A stretch of 36,490 nucleotides of DNA from JBGPOS01 sp041488155 (GTDB lineage Bacteria; Chloroflexota; Dehalococcoidia; Tepidiformales; Tepidiformaceae). Every line of letters begins with the position of its first letter. Position 1 is the first letter of the stretch. The translations under genes were made by a program, and so were the position numbers. The notes beneath the pieces are model-generated. The model did not search any database. It was not told where the DNA came from and saw only the letters and a list, made by a program, of their open reading frames with translations. Positions 1-7,188 of this stretch are shown here, in pieces. The stretch is taken from NCBI GenBank assembly GCA_041488155.1, contig JBGPOS010000036.1:1-36490 (forward strand), given 5' to 3'.

Positions 1-62
1 CGCCAGATAGTCACGCCGTTAGGATTGGAAGCCTGTGCTCCCACGAGCAGCGGTCGGTCCAT
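1..62 (-). CDS. 5' end of a truncated gene, possibly a PhnD/AioX-like oxyanion-binding protein
   Basis: Only the first 20 codons are inside the window. The ATG at 62 is preceded by a strong ribosome binding site (GGGAGGGGA, about 6 nt upstream), and the frame is open to the edge. The visible peptide begins MDRPLLVGAQ and continues through ASNPNGVTIW. A short Val-Gly-Ala strand followed by a VTIW segment resembles the start of PhnD-type phosphonate/oxyanion-binding proteins, a family that includes the arsenite sensor AioX. This resemblance is from memory and the fragment is too short to be sure. It lies 77 bp downstream of the selenoprotein methyltransferase stop on the same strand, so it is probably the last visible gene of that operon. 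Confidence 0.4.
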   Translation of the reverse strand, partial: MDRPLLVGAQASNPNGVTIW

Positions 63-139
63 GGTGTTCCCCTCCCGGCAGGTATGTACGTCCGGCCGCA
101 TTCTACGACGGGCCGTCATCCGCGCGCTTGAGGTGGTCG

Positions 140-925
140 TCAGGGCCGGCGAGCGAACACCGTGACCCCGCGAGTGTCGAACTCCTTCGCGTCGGACTCG
201 TGCTTACTCCCGGAGAAAACGTCGACCTCGTTGGACATCACCACATCAACGAATCCAGTGAGACGCAATATCTGCCTCCACTCTGCATCCAGCAGAGCTC
301 CGGCAATTCAGCCGCTCCACAGGTCGATGTCGTCTTTGGCTTCCTGGGGCACTTCTTTGTGGACGAGGATGTCTCCCACCTGGAGCCGTCCCCCCGGCCT
401 CAGCACCCGAAACATCTCGCGAAAGACGGCCTGCTTGTCGGGGCAGAGGTTGATGACACCGTTGCTTATCACGACATCGAAGGAGTTGTTTTCCGCCGGG
501 AGCCGTTCAGCGAATCCTTCTCGCACTTCGACGTTGGCGAGCCCCAAGGTCTGCGCCCCGGCTCGTGCCTTCGCCCGCATCTCTTCGGTCATGTCAACCG
601 CCACTACGCTCCCGCTCGGCCCCACCTGTTGCGCCGCAATGAGGGTGTCGAAGCCGGCGCCACATCCGACATCGAGCACTGCCTCTCCCGGCGCCAGGTC
701 GCCGAAGAGAAATGGGTTTCCGGTGCCGGCGAACGACTCGACGGTGCCCTGAGGGAGCCCGTCGACGACCGCGTCAGGGTAGCCGAGCATCCCCGCAAGC
801 GGCCGCCCGGTGTGGAAATGGAAGCCAAGTTCGGGGTTGGTGGCCACCTCCCGGTACTTCTCCGAGATGCGCCTGCGAAGCTCTTCGCGGTCGACAGTTG
901 CAATACCGATGGGTGTGCTCGTCAT
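140..925 (-). CDS. ArsM-like SAM-dependent methyltransferase, predicted selenoprotein (Sec206)
   Basis: A Rossmann methyltransferase of 261 aa if the in-frame TGA at 308-310 is read as selenocysteine; 205 aa if it is a stop. The ATG at 925 has GGGAGG about 8 nt upstream. The SAM motif VLDVGCGAG is at residues 83-91, the acidic motif II ends at Asp111, and SNGVINLCPDK at 154-164 carries Cys161. The sequence then reads DIDLWSG-Sec206-IAGALL. This block matches the GECxxGAL-type block of arsenite methyltransferases, whose Cys binds As(III). After the TGA the frame continues 55 codons (through AEWRQIL, NEVDVFSGS and RGVTVFARR) to a second TGA at 140-142, which is where the family normally ends. 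A bacterial SECIS-like hairpin lies immediately after the TGA. The canonical SNC cysteine of ArsM is Gly159-region shifted here: the Cys sits five residues later. The substrate is inferred to be arsenite or another thiophilic metalloid, not proven. It is the fourth gene of the minus-strand cassette. Confidence 0.85.
274..304 (-). promoter_or_regulatory. Candidate bacterial SECIS element after the in-frame UGA
   Basis: On the minus strand, 10 nt after the TGA (308-310), CTCTGC (297-292) pairs perfectly with GCAGAG (286-281) around the five-base loop TGGAT (291-287). A G-U pair (298/280) extends the stem. After a 3x3 internal loop, GCC (304-302) can pair with GGC (276-274). The apical loop begins 16 nt after the UGA codon's own end, and a G is in the second loop position. 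These agree with the published description of bacterial SECIS elements (small loop, G among its first two bases, spacing of about 16-37 nt). Folding was done by eye. Confidence 0.75.
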
Positions 926-972
926 CTGAATCTCCCTCCCAGGCAGTTCATCCGATGGGTCGCAAGTCGGCC

Positions 973-1446
973 TCACTCGCCTCGCCGATCGACCAACCCT
1001 CCGGCGTATGAGGCGGTGTAGATCTCCTCGCCGTCGCGCGAGATTCTCTCCACTCCCTTGAACCTGAGGATGTCCCCTTCCCAGGTTGTCTCGTACTTCA
1101 TCGAGTCGAGTTGGATCTCGCGCGGCCCTCTCACGGGGGTCACCTCGTCGGGCTCACTGAGCGCTTTCTGTAGACAGGCATACACGGCTCCCACGTTCGA
1201 TTCGCTGGTCGCGACTTCGCCGAAGTAGACCATCATCCAGACCGGTCGGTCTTCGAAGAACACGACTTCGCGGCCGCCGTAAGGTTCGCCGCCGAAGAAG
1301 TTGTCGTCCATCCTCCACTGTCCGGACTGGTGTGCGATGGTAGTGGAACGGTCCGGCAGCTTTTTCCACTCGCGTTGCTTCTCTGTGTCGGCGTAGCCGT
1401 CTCTGGCGATTGTTAGCAGATACTCTCGTAGGGCCTCTTGATTCAC
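973..1446 (-). CDS. DUF5680 family protein
   Basis: A 157-aa soluble protein. The GTG start at 1446 is chosen because an AGAAAGGAAG ribosome binding site lies about 10 nt upstream and conserved-looking sequence begins there (VNQEALREYLLTIARDGYA); the open frame further upstream overlaps the preceding gene and is arginine-rich shadow sequence. The pattern of DNFFGGEPYGGREVVFF, then PVWMMVYFGEV, then TWEGDILRFKGVERI and a C-terminal YAGGLVDRRG is, from memory, that of DUF5680, whose biochemical function is unknown. It has no signal peptide or membrane segment. It lies 44 bp after the MBL/rhodanese gene and 47 bp before the selenoprotein methyltransferase, so co-transcription is likely. Confidence 0.8.
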   Translation of the reverse strand: MNQEALREYLLTIARDGYADTEKQREWKKLPDRSTTIAHQSGQWRMDDNFFGGEPYGGREVVFFEDRPVWMMVYFGEVATSESNVGAVYACLQKALSEPDEVTPVRGPREIQLDSMKYETTWEGDILRFKGVERISRDGEEIYTASYAGGLVDRRGE

Positions 1447-1490
1447 GATGGGTGGACTTCCTTTCTGGAGGTTGGTGGGCGGGAGGCCGG

Positions 1491-2861
1491 TCACGCCGCT
1501 CCCGTCGCGAGTCGAAAGCCGGCGGCGGTCCAGCCCTCGGTACCCAGGTCGAGGTTTGAGAGAGGACCGAAGCCGGCACGTTCGAGGATGGAAAGGCCCG
1601 TGGCGGAACGTTCGCCATGGCCGCAATAGGTGAGCAGGGGAACCCCTGCGGGGACCTCGCCGAGGCGTCGCTGGAGAGCACCGAGAGGGATGTGAAGCGC
1701 GTTCGGGATGTGACCCGCGAGGTACTCGTCGGGCTCCCGGACGTCGACCGCGACGGCGCCCGCGGCAAGTGCCCGGCGGCCGTCGACGGCGTCGCAGAGC
1801 GCCGCCTGCGTCACGGGGAGACCGGCGCCTTCCCAGGCGCCCATGCCGCCCTCGAGGTAGCCCGCGAAGCGTTCGTAACCAACCAGCAGCGACTCGTCGA
1901 GGACGGTAGCCAACGGTTCGTCCCCGGTCACGAAGAGGAGGGGGGTGTCGGGAGGGACAAGCCAGCCGAGCCAGGTCGCGTACACGTCGCGGAACGGGAT
2001 GGCGAGTGCCCCCGGGATGTGCACCGCCATGAAGTCGGCCTGTTGCCGGGTGTCGACGATGAGCGCGCCGTTTCGGGCCGCCCGGTCGAATTCGCCGGGG
2101 GCCAGCGGCGCTGGGTCGGCTACCTCCTGGCGGAGGCGCGGGCCGGCCTGGTTGATTGCCCGCATGCGGAAGAAATAGTCGGGGACCGCCGGGAAGCTAG
2201 TTGGGAACCAGTGGACAAACTCGTCTTCGTCGCTCCACGCGAGGAGAGGGTTGGTGCGGCGCTCCAGACCGAGCGTTGAGGTGCGCGCCGAACCCGGGCC
2301 GGTCGAGCAGAACGAGCCCCCGCCGTGGGTCGGGTAGAGGAGGGTCTCATCAGGGAGGACCGCGAACGCTTCGCGGATCGAGCGGAACTGCGCGCGTGTG
2401 AGCGCGTCGGTCACGTCGGGACCGATGAGGTCGGTGCGACCCGCGCCGCCGACGATGAGCGAGCCGCCGCTGTAGAGAGCCGGGGGCCGCGAGCCCATGC
2501 GGAACACGTAGCCCAGGTGCTCGGGTGTATGGCCCGGGCTGGCGATCGCCTCGACTTCGACTCCGTCGAGCTCCAGGCGCTGGCCATGGACGAGCGGCGT
2601 GTGGCGCAGCTGCGAGTTCGCTCCTTTGGAGATGAAGAGACGCGCCCCGGTGAGGGCGGCAGCCTCCCTTGCGCCCGAGACGAAGTCGGCGTGGAGGTGG
2701 GTTTCGAAGATGTGGCGAATCGTGAATCCTCGCGCCTCGGCGGCGGCGAGGTAGCGGCCGACCGTCCGGTCCGGGTCGATGAGCGCCCCGGCGCTGCCGG
2801 GTAGCTCGACGAGGTACGAGCTGTTGCCCAGGCCTTCGTGGACAAACGGGATGACGTTCAT
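1491..2861 (-). CDS. Metallo-beta-lactamase-fold protein with two rhodanese domains (persulfide dioxygenase-like)
   Basis: A 456-aa three-domain cytoplasmic protein. Residues 1-190 are a metallo-beta-lactamase fold with metal-ligand motifs THLHAD (54-59), His111 in SPGHTPEHLG, Asp144 in GRTDLIG and His179 in YPTHGGG. These fit the ETHE1/Blh persulfide dioxygenase branch. Residues about 258-352 form a first rhodanese domain, where the active-loop position reads VTGDEPLA and has no Cys, so it is probably structural. Residues about 358-456 form a second rhodanese domain with TYCGHGERSA (Cys413), which is likely active. The family oxidises glutathione-type persulfide to sulfite and the rhodanese moves sulfane sulfur. 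Its ATG overlaps the stop of the MFS gene by 4 nt (ATGA), so the two are translationally coupled. The substrate here is inferred only. Confidence 0.9.
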   Translation of the reverse strand: MNVIPFVHEGLGNSSYLVELPGSAGALIDPDRTVGRYLAAAEARGFTIRHIFETHLHADFVSGAREAAALTGARLFISKGANSQLRHTPLVHGQRLELDGVEVEAIASPGHTPEHLGYVFRMGSRPPALYSGGSLIVGGAGRTDLIGPDVTDALTRAQFRSIREAFAVLPDETLLYPTHGGGSFCSTGPGSARTSTLGLERRTNPLLAWSDEDEFVHWFPTSFPAVPDYFFRMRAINQAGPRLRQEVADPAPLAPGEFDRAARNGALIVDTRQQADFMAVHIPGALAIPFRDVYATWLGWLVPPDTPLLFVTGDEPLATVLDESLLVGYERFAGYLEGGMGAWEGAGLPVTQAALCDAVDGRRALAAGAVAVDVREPDEYLAGHIPNALHIPLGALQRRLGEVPAGVPLLTYCGHGERSATGLSILERAGFGPLSNLDLGTEGWTAAGFRLATGAA

Positions 2862-4120
2862 CGTGCTGCCTCCGCGCTGATCGGCCTGCGAGCGGTGGCA
2901 GCGGGCCCGTCGACAAAGACGGCAGCGACAACGCCCGACGAGATCGTCAATCCTGCGACCACCCAGATGGCTGATTCAAGCCCAAAGAGATCCGCCACTG
3001 CCCCCCCGACGAGGGCTCCGGCGGCGGCGCCCAGATCGCGCCAGAAGCGGTAGACACCGAGACTCGAAGCGCGTTCGCCGGGATGGACGGCGTCTCCGAT
3101 GGCCGCGAGCAGCGTGGGATAGACCAGCGCAGTCCCCAGCCCCAGGAAGGCGACCCCGATGAGGAACCAGGCGAAGGTCGCGCTCGCCGCGAGCACGACG
3201 AGGGCCGCCCCCTGGAGGAGCATACCGGCCACGATGAGGCGCTTGCGCCCGAGGGAATCGCTCGCCCAGCCCGTCACCAACTGAAGTGCGGCCCAGACGA
3301 ATGGGTAGGCGGCGGCGAGCAAGGCGATCCGCTCGAGACTGAGTCCCTGGGCGGCGAAGAAGAGCGGCAGGATGCCCCACGCCAGGCCATCATTGAGATT
3401 GTTCACAAACCCCGCCTGGCTGATACCGAAGAGGTGTGGCCTGCGCCAGGTCGTCTCCGCGAAGGCGTGCCAGAGCGATGTACTCGGGGTGGCCGCGTGC
3501 AAGGCCGATTCCGCGTGGACAAAGGGCTTCGTATCGCGCACGAAGAGGACGCTGAGCCCAAGCCCGAGCGCTGCAAAGACGATGCCGAGGTAGAACGGTT
3601 CGGGGCGCAGGCCGTAAGCCTGCGCAATGACACCCGTGAGGAAGGCTGCAACCGCGACCGCCAGGTACCCGGCCGCCTCGTTGAGGCCCAGTGCCAGGCC
3701 GCGCCGCTGAGGTCCGGCGAGGTCGACCTTCATGTTCACGGTCATGGACCAGGCCAGGCCCTGGTTGAGCCCGAGCAGGACGTTGGCCGCGATTACCCAG
3801 TTCCAGCTCGGGGCGAACATCAGGACAAACGGCACCGGCACTCCAAACATCCAACCGGCGATCAGGACATTGCGACGAGTCCAGCGTTGGGAGAGGTGAC
3901 CGGCCGAAAGGTTCGCAAACGCTTTCGCGAGGCCGAATGTGGCGATGAACGAGACCGTCGCAGTCTTCGAAGCGATCCCGAATTCGTCGCGAGCGAGGAG
4001 AGGGAGGACTGAGCGTTCGAGACCGACCATCCCCCCGACGAAGGCGTTGATCGCCACCAGCAGGAGGAATTGCCGCCAGTTCGCGCGCAGGCCGAGGATG
4101 ACGGCGGTCGAATCTGCCAA
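2858..4120 (-). CDS. MFS transporter
   Basis: A 420-aa integral membrane protein with about 12 hydrophobic segments in two halves. The MFS loop signature between TM2 and TM3 is recognisable as GHLSQRWTRRNVL, and the second-half counterpart as GWASDSLGRKRLI. Small Gly/Ala-rich helices (GALVGGAVADLFG) occur near the C terminus. The substrate cannot be read from the sequence. Its place as first gene opposite an ArsR-type regulator, upstream of sulfur-transfer and ArsM-like genes, suggests export of a metalloid, organo-metalloid or sulfur compound. A TTGACA box lies upstream on the minus strand in the AT-rich divergent spacer. The last 4 nt overlap the MBL/rhodanese gene. Confidence 0.9.
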   Translation of the reverse strand: MADSTAVILGLRANWRQFLLLVAINAFVGGMVGLERSVLPLLARDEFGIASKTATVSFIATFGLAKAFANLSAGHLSQRWTRRNVLIAGWMFGVPVPFVLMFAPSWNWVIAANVLLGLNQGLAWSMTVNMKVDLAGPQRRGLALGLNEAAGYLAVAVAAFLTGVIAQAYGLRPEPFYLGIVFAALGLGLSVLFVRDTKPFVHAESALHAATPSTSLWHAFAETTWRRPHLFGISQAGFVNNLNDGLAWGILPLFFAAQGLSLERIALLAAAYPFVWAALQLVTGWASDSLGRKRLIVAGMLLQGAALVVLAASATFAWFLIGVAFLGLGTALVYPTLLAAIGDAVHPGERASSLGVYRFWRDLGAAAGALVGGAVADLFGLESAIWVVAGLTISSGVVAAVFVDGPAATARRPISAEAAR

Positions 4121-4158
4121 GAGGTCCCTCGCAAGCTCGTCGAGAGCGGGCTGGCGGA

Positions 4159-4215
4159 AGTATCTGCCCCAAATAATCTAGTTGTCAATATATAACTTGA
4201 ACAATTGCTAATTAG
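4159..4215. promoter_or_regulatory. Divergent promoter/operator region between MFS and ArsR-rhodanese genes
   Basis: This is a sharply AT-rich island in a GC-rich genome. On the minus strand TTGACA (4188-4183) is followed after 18 nt by GATACT (4164-4159), a plausible sigma70-type promoter for the MFS-led operon. An imperfect inverted repeat of the form TTGT-N15-ACAA spans about 4182-4204 and overlaps that -35 box, where an ArsR-type repressor would be expected to bind. A plus-strand promoter is less clear. The regulator's GTG at 4241 has no evident Shine-Dalgarno sequence. Confidence 0.5.
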
Positions 4216-4240
4216 GATCCGCGCGGCTACCCTCTGATCT

Positions 4241-4906
4241 GTGAGCCACCGCCAGTTCAAACAGCGCCTGTACGCCGAGTTCGCGAGGGTTGCTCAGGCA
4301 CTCGCCTCTGATCGGCGGCTCGAGCTCATCGATCTCCTCGCACAGGGGCCGCGACACGTGGAAGCGCTGGCAGCCGAAACCGAGATGTCCCTCGCCAACG
4401 TTTCGCAGCACCTTCAGACCCTCCGCACCGCCAGGCTCGTAGAAACCCAGCGCGAAGGGACAAAGGTGCTCTATCGCCTCGCCGACGACTCCGTGCTGCG
4501 GCTCTGGCTAGACCTCAGGACGGTGGCCCAATCGCGCCTGGCCGAAGTCGGGCAGCTCGCGCACGACTTCGCGGTCGGAGGCGCCGAAGACGAGCCCCGG
4601 ATTCCCCGCAGCGCACTCGAAGGGCTAATTGAGGGCGGCCAGGTGTTCCTGATCGATGTCCGCCCTCAAATCGAGTTCGAAAGTGGCCACCTGCCGGGCG
4701 CGGTGTCACTCCCGATAGATCAACTGCCGGCCCGGCTAGGCGAACTCCCGCGCGACCGCCGAATCGTCGCTTACTGCCGCGGCGCCTATTGCCTCTTCGC
4801 CGACGAAGCGGTCGCGCTGCTGCGGTTTCATGGCTTCGAGGCCCAGCGCCTCGAAGGTGGCCTGCCAGAATGGCGCGCCGAGGGTCGCAACGTCGCCCAG
4901 GCGTGA
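4241..4906 (+). CDS. ArsR-family HTH regulator fused to a rhodanese domain
   Basis: A 221-aa cytoplasmic protein. Residues 1-105 are a winged helix of ArsR type, with recognition helix region MSLANVSQHLQTLRTARLV at 49-67 and a beta-wing QREGTKVLYRL. Residues about 122-221 are a rhodanese domain (FLIDVRPQIEFESGHLPGAV, then AYCRGAYC with Cys179 and Cys184, ending GGLPEW). The HTH half contains no Cys at all, so the usual ArsR/BigR thiol or metal site is absent and sensing probably occurs at the rhodanese CRGAYC loop, as a persulfide, perselenide or bound metalloid. It is transcribed divergently from the MFS-MBL-DUF5680-methyltransferase run, the usual position for a local repressor. The GTG start lacks a clear ribosome binding site. 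Confidence 0.9.
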   Translation: MSHRQFKQRLYAEFARVAQALASDRRLELIDLLAQGPRHVEALAAETEMSLANVSQHLQTLRTARLVETQREGTKVLYRLADDSVLRLWLDLRTVAQSRLAEVGQLAHDFAVGGAEDEPRIPRSALEGLIEGGQVFLIDVRPQIEFESGHLPGAVSLPIDQLPARLGELPRDRRIVAYCRGAYCLFADEAVALLRFHGFEAQRLEGGLPEWRAEGRNVAQA

Positions 4907-4913
4907 GTCAGGG

Positions 4914-5963
4914 TCAGATTTCGAAGTGTTCGTTGGTTGGAGGTTGGAGTGGATTCGCACCCTCCCGTCTGGCCCTGCCAACCCGGTGACGACTACGGCG
5001 CAGTGAGCCGATGCTCTTTTCGTCGGCATCGAACGCAGGGAATCGTTGATTCATCGTCCTTTCGATACTGGCTGGTTCCCCGCCCTCCTTACGCCAACGG
5101 ACCAACAGGAAAGCGACCCACCAGAGCAGGGCGGCGCGCACCAGCGCTGGCAACACCTCCCACTCTGCGTCCGACAGCGGACGTACCGATTCATAGCCCT
5201 CGAGGAGCGCTGCGCAGGACCGAGGATTGAGCGGCTGGAACGGCATCAGCAGGGGTGCTATGTCGCAGACGAGGGCATCGCGGCGGCACTGGTCGAAGTC
5301 CAGGACCCCGCTGAGCTGTTCGTCCTTGAAGAGGAGGTTCTTGGGTTGGAAATCGCCGTGGATGGGATAGTCGACCAGGTCGGGATAGTGGAGGCGGGAA
5401 AGCTCCCGGAGACTGCGGTAGCGCTCGCGGCTCACGGTCGAACCCAGCTCGGAATAGTCTCTGCTGAACGCGGAAAGGAGCTCATCGAACGTCCCCGTAT
5501 CAGCGGCCTCGACCATCACATCGAGCTCCCATGTCTTGCCGAAGCCTGGCCGCTGTTGCCCTCCGCCGAACGTGGCGATGTCGTCGTGGAGGCGGGCGAG
5601 CAGGCGGCCGTAGATAAAGCGCATCCCGACACTGTCCTCCCGGCCCGGTTCGCCCTCAAGGAAGGTCGACGCCGACCAGAGACGCCCGCCATATTCCAGG
5701 AGGGTCGAACCAGTTCGGGCCTCAATTGGGTTCGGGACCGTCCATCCCCGACTGCCAGCGAAGCTAACCAGTTCGTGCTCCCAGAGGACGGCGCGAGCGG
5801 TCCGGGCGAGGTTGTAGCGGCGGAGGACGATTGGATGGCCCGGGACGTCGACCCGCCAGTTGCGGTTCATCACCCCGCCCTCGAGCAGGCACTTTGGCGC
5901 GCCCGAACAACCGAAGGCTTCCAGTACGGCCGCCGGGATGGATTGTCTAGCCACTGGCAACAC
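4914..5963 (-). CDS. Aminoglycoside phosphotransferase/homoserine kinase-fold kinase
   Basis: A 349-aa protein of the APH/ChoK kinase fold. The catalytic loop IHGDFQPKNLLF lies at 201-212 (Asp204, Asn209) and the metal-binding LDFDQC at 221-226 (Asp222, Asp224). The N-lobe has a nucleotide-loop-like LLEGGVMNRNWRV and the strand PIVLRRY, whose Arg/Lys position would contact ATP. It most resembles homoserine kinase II or fructosamine-kinase-like members, but the acceptor substrate cannot be assigned. The last 40 residues are basic and low in conservation-like character. The GTG at 5963 is used; another GTG three codons later is also possible and neither has a strong ribosome binding site. It converges on the ArsR-rhodanese gene with only 7 bp between stops. 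Confidence 0.75.
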   Translation of the reverse strand: MLPVARQSIPAAVLEAFGCSGAPKCLLEGGVMNRNWRVDVPGHPIVLRRYNLARTARAVLWEHELVSFAGSRGWTVPNPIEARTGSTLLEYGGRLWSASTFLEGEPGREDSVGMRFIYGRLLARLHDDIATFGGGQQRPGFGKTWELDVMVEAADTGTFDELLSAFSRDYSELGSTVSRERYRSLRELSRLHYPDLVDYPIHGDFQPKNLLFKDEQLSGVLDFDQCRRDALVCDIAPLLMPFQPLNPRSCAALLEGYESVRPLSDAEWEVLPALVRAALLWWVAFLLVRWRKEGGEPASIERTMNQRFPAFDADEKSIGSLRRSRHRVGRARREGANPLQPPTNEHFEI

Positions 5964-6062
5964 GCACCGAACCCAACTTGAGGCACGAGCGATAGTAGGG
6001 CAACATTTCCGCCCTTCGCTCCGATCCAGCCGTTCTTATTGTCTCGTTTGAATTCAGAATTG

Positions 6063-6138
6063 TGGTGGAGCTGGAGGGATTCGAACCCTCTACCTCAACA
6101 CTGCCAGTGTTGCGCTCTCCCGATTGAGCTACAGCCCC
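6063..6138 (-). tRNA. tRNA-Ala (anticodon GGC), CCA encoded
   Basis: A full cloverleaf reads on the minus strand. The acceptor is GGGGCTG/CAGCTCC with G3-U70, the alanine identity pair. The D stem is GCTC/GAGC. The anticodon stem is CAACA/TGTTG with loop CTGGCAG and anticodon GGC. The T arm is GAGGG-TTCGAAT-CCCTC. The 3' terminal CCA is encoded in the DNA (6065-6063). Confidence 0.97.
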
Positions 6139-6164
6139 GCGCCCGAACCTGGCGATCGTATCAG

Positions 6165-6179
6165 CGCCCTCTCAGGGCG
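6165..6179 (-). terminator. Short hairpin after the ABC transporter operon
   Basis: CGCCCT and AGGGCG form a perfect 6-bp stem with a 3-nt loop, about 30 nt past the stop of the second permease and just before tRNA-Ala. No U-run follows, so it is only a weak terminator candidate or an RNA-processing hairpin. Confidence 0.3.
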
Positions 6180-6210
6180 GCAAACCGACGAGCGCTCCCG
6201 TCTCCCCTGC

Positions 6211-7179
6211 CTACCGCTTCGTGCGCGGGTCCAGCGCGTCCCTTAGCCCATCCCCGAGGAACGTGAAGCACAACATCAGCGTCGCCACCATCGCCGCCGG
6301 CCACACCACAAGCAGGTTGTTCGCGAGCAGATTGTCGTATCCGTCGGTGATCAGCGACCCGAGGCTTGCCGCCGGCGGCGGCACCCCAAGCCCGATGAAG
6401 GCCAGCGACGCCTCAGCGAAAATCCGCGTCGGGATCCCGAACGTCACCGCCACGATCACCGTGCTGAGCGTGTTTGGCAGCATGTGCCCTCGCACGATTC
6501 GGAACGGGCTGGCGCCGATGGCGCGCGCCGCGGTTACGTAGTCCTGCTCCTTTATCGACAGCATTTGCCCACGGATCAGTCGCGCTATCGTCACCCAGCT
6601 GACGAACGAGATCGCCATGATTGTCACAAGCAAGTACCCGGGCAGGCCCGGGATCTGGGGGTCCCCGGAACCTATGATTGGCCAATCCCGCCCGAACAGC
6701 ACCTGCCGGAAGAGGATGATCATCAACAGGTCCGGGAAGGCGTACGCCAGGTCCGTGACCCACATCAGCGCCCCGTCCGACCACTTCCCCCCCAGGGCCG
6801 CGCTCATCCCCACCGTGATCCCGATGAGGAGAACGACGGCTTCCGCCCCAAATCCGACCTTAAGCGAAAGCAGCGTTCCGCCAAGCACCCTTGCCCACAT
6901 GTCTCGGCCGAGCGTGTCCGTCCCGAGCCAGAAGCCACCGGTCGGCTCGGCGTTGGTGTCGGTGTACTGCTGGAGGGTCGGGTCGTGCCGCTGCACCACA
7001 TCGGTGATCTCGCCCAGGATCGCGATCGAACCCACGACGATGAGCAGGATGCCCGCCGCCAGTGCCAGCCGGTTGCGCATCAGCCGAAAGAACGCCTGGC
7101 TCCATAGACCCCGCTGCTTGGTGTGGATCTCGTGCGAGGCGAAATCGAACGGCTGGGCAATCGACTGATTAGCAGCCAT
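6211..7179 (-). CDS. Peptide/nickel-type ABC transporter permease (DppC/OppC family)
   Basis: A 322-aa inner-membrane permease. A cytoplasmic N-terminal stretch is followed by a first TM (ALAAGILLIVVGSIAILG), a periplasmic loop with the family signature FWLGTDTLGRDMWARVLGG, then a five-TM core. The EAA loop that contacts the ATPase reads EQDYVTAARAIGASPFRIVRGHMLPN. The C terminus, LGDGLRDALDPR, is typical of DppC/OppC. It lies 9 bp after the DppB-type permease gene and is the last gene of the operon. No ATPase genes are in the window, so these must be elsewhere. Confidence 0.93.
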   Translation of the reverse strand: MAANQSIAQPFDFASHEIHTKQRGLWSQAFFRLMRNRLALAAGILLIVVGSIAILGEITDVVQRHDPTLQQYTDTNAEPTGGFWLGTDTLGRDMWARVLGGTLLSLKVGFGAEAVVLLIGITVGMSAALGGKWSDGALMWVTDLAYAFPDLLMIILFRQVLFGRDWPIIGSGDPQIPGLPGYLLVTIMAISFVSWVTIARLIRGQMLSIKEQDYVTAARAIGASPFRIVRGHMLPNTLSTVIVAVTFGIPTRIFAEASLAFIGLGVPPPAASLGSLITDGYDNLLANNLLVVWPAAMVATLMLCFTFLGDGLRDALDPRTKR

Positions 7180-7188
7180 CGACGGCTC

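Noticed and set aside
308..310. Reading the methyltransferase TGA as a true stop or as a pseudogene mutation
   Set aside because: The frame stays open and homologous-looking for 55 codons to a natural C terminus, the TGA replaces the catalytic Cys, and a SECIS-like stem follows. A pseudogene would be unlikely to show all three.
35..1021. Long plus-strand open frame opposite the methyltransferase
   Set aside because: It has no recognisable domain, is Arg/Pro/His-rich as expected for antisense of a GC-rich gene, and has no ribosome binding site.
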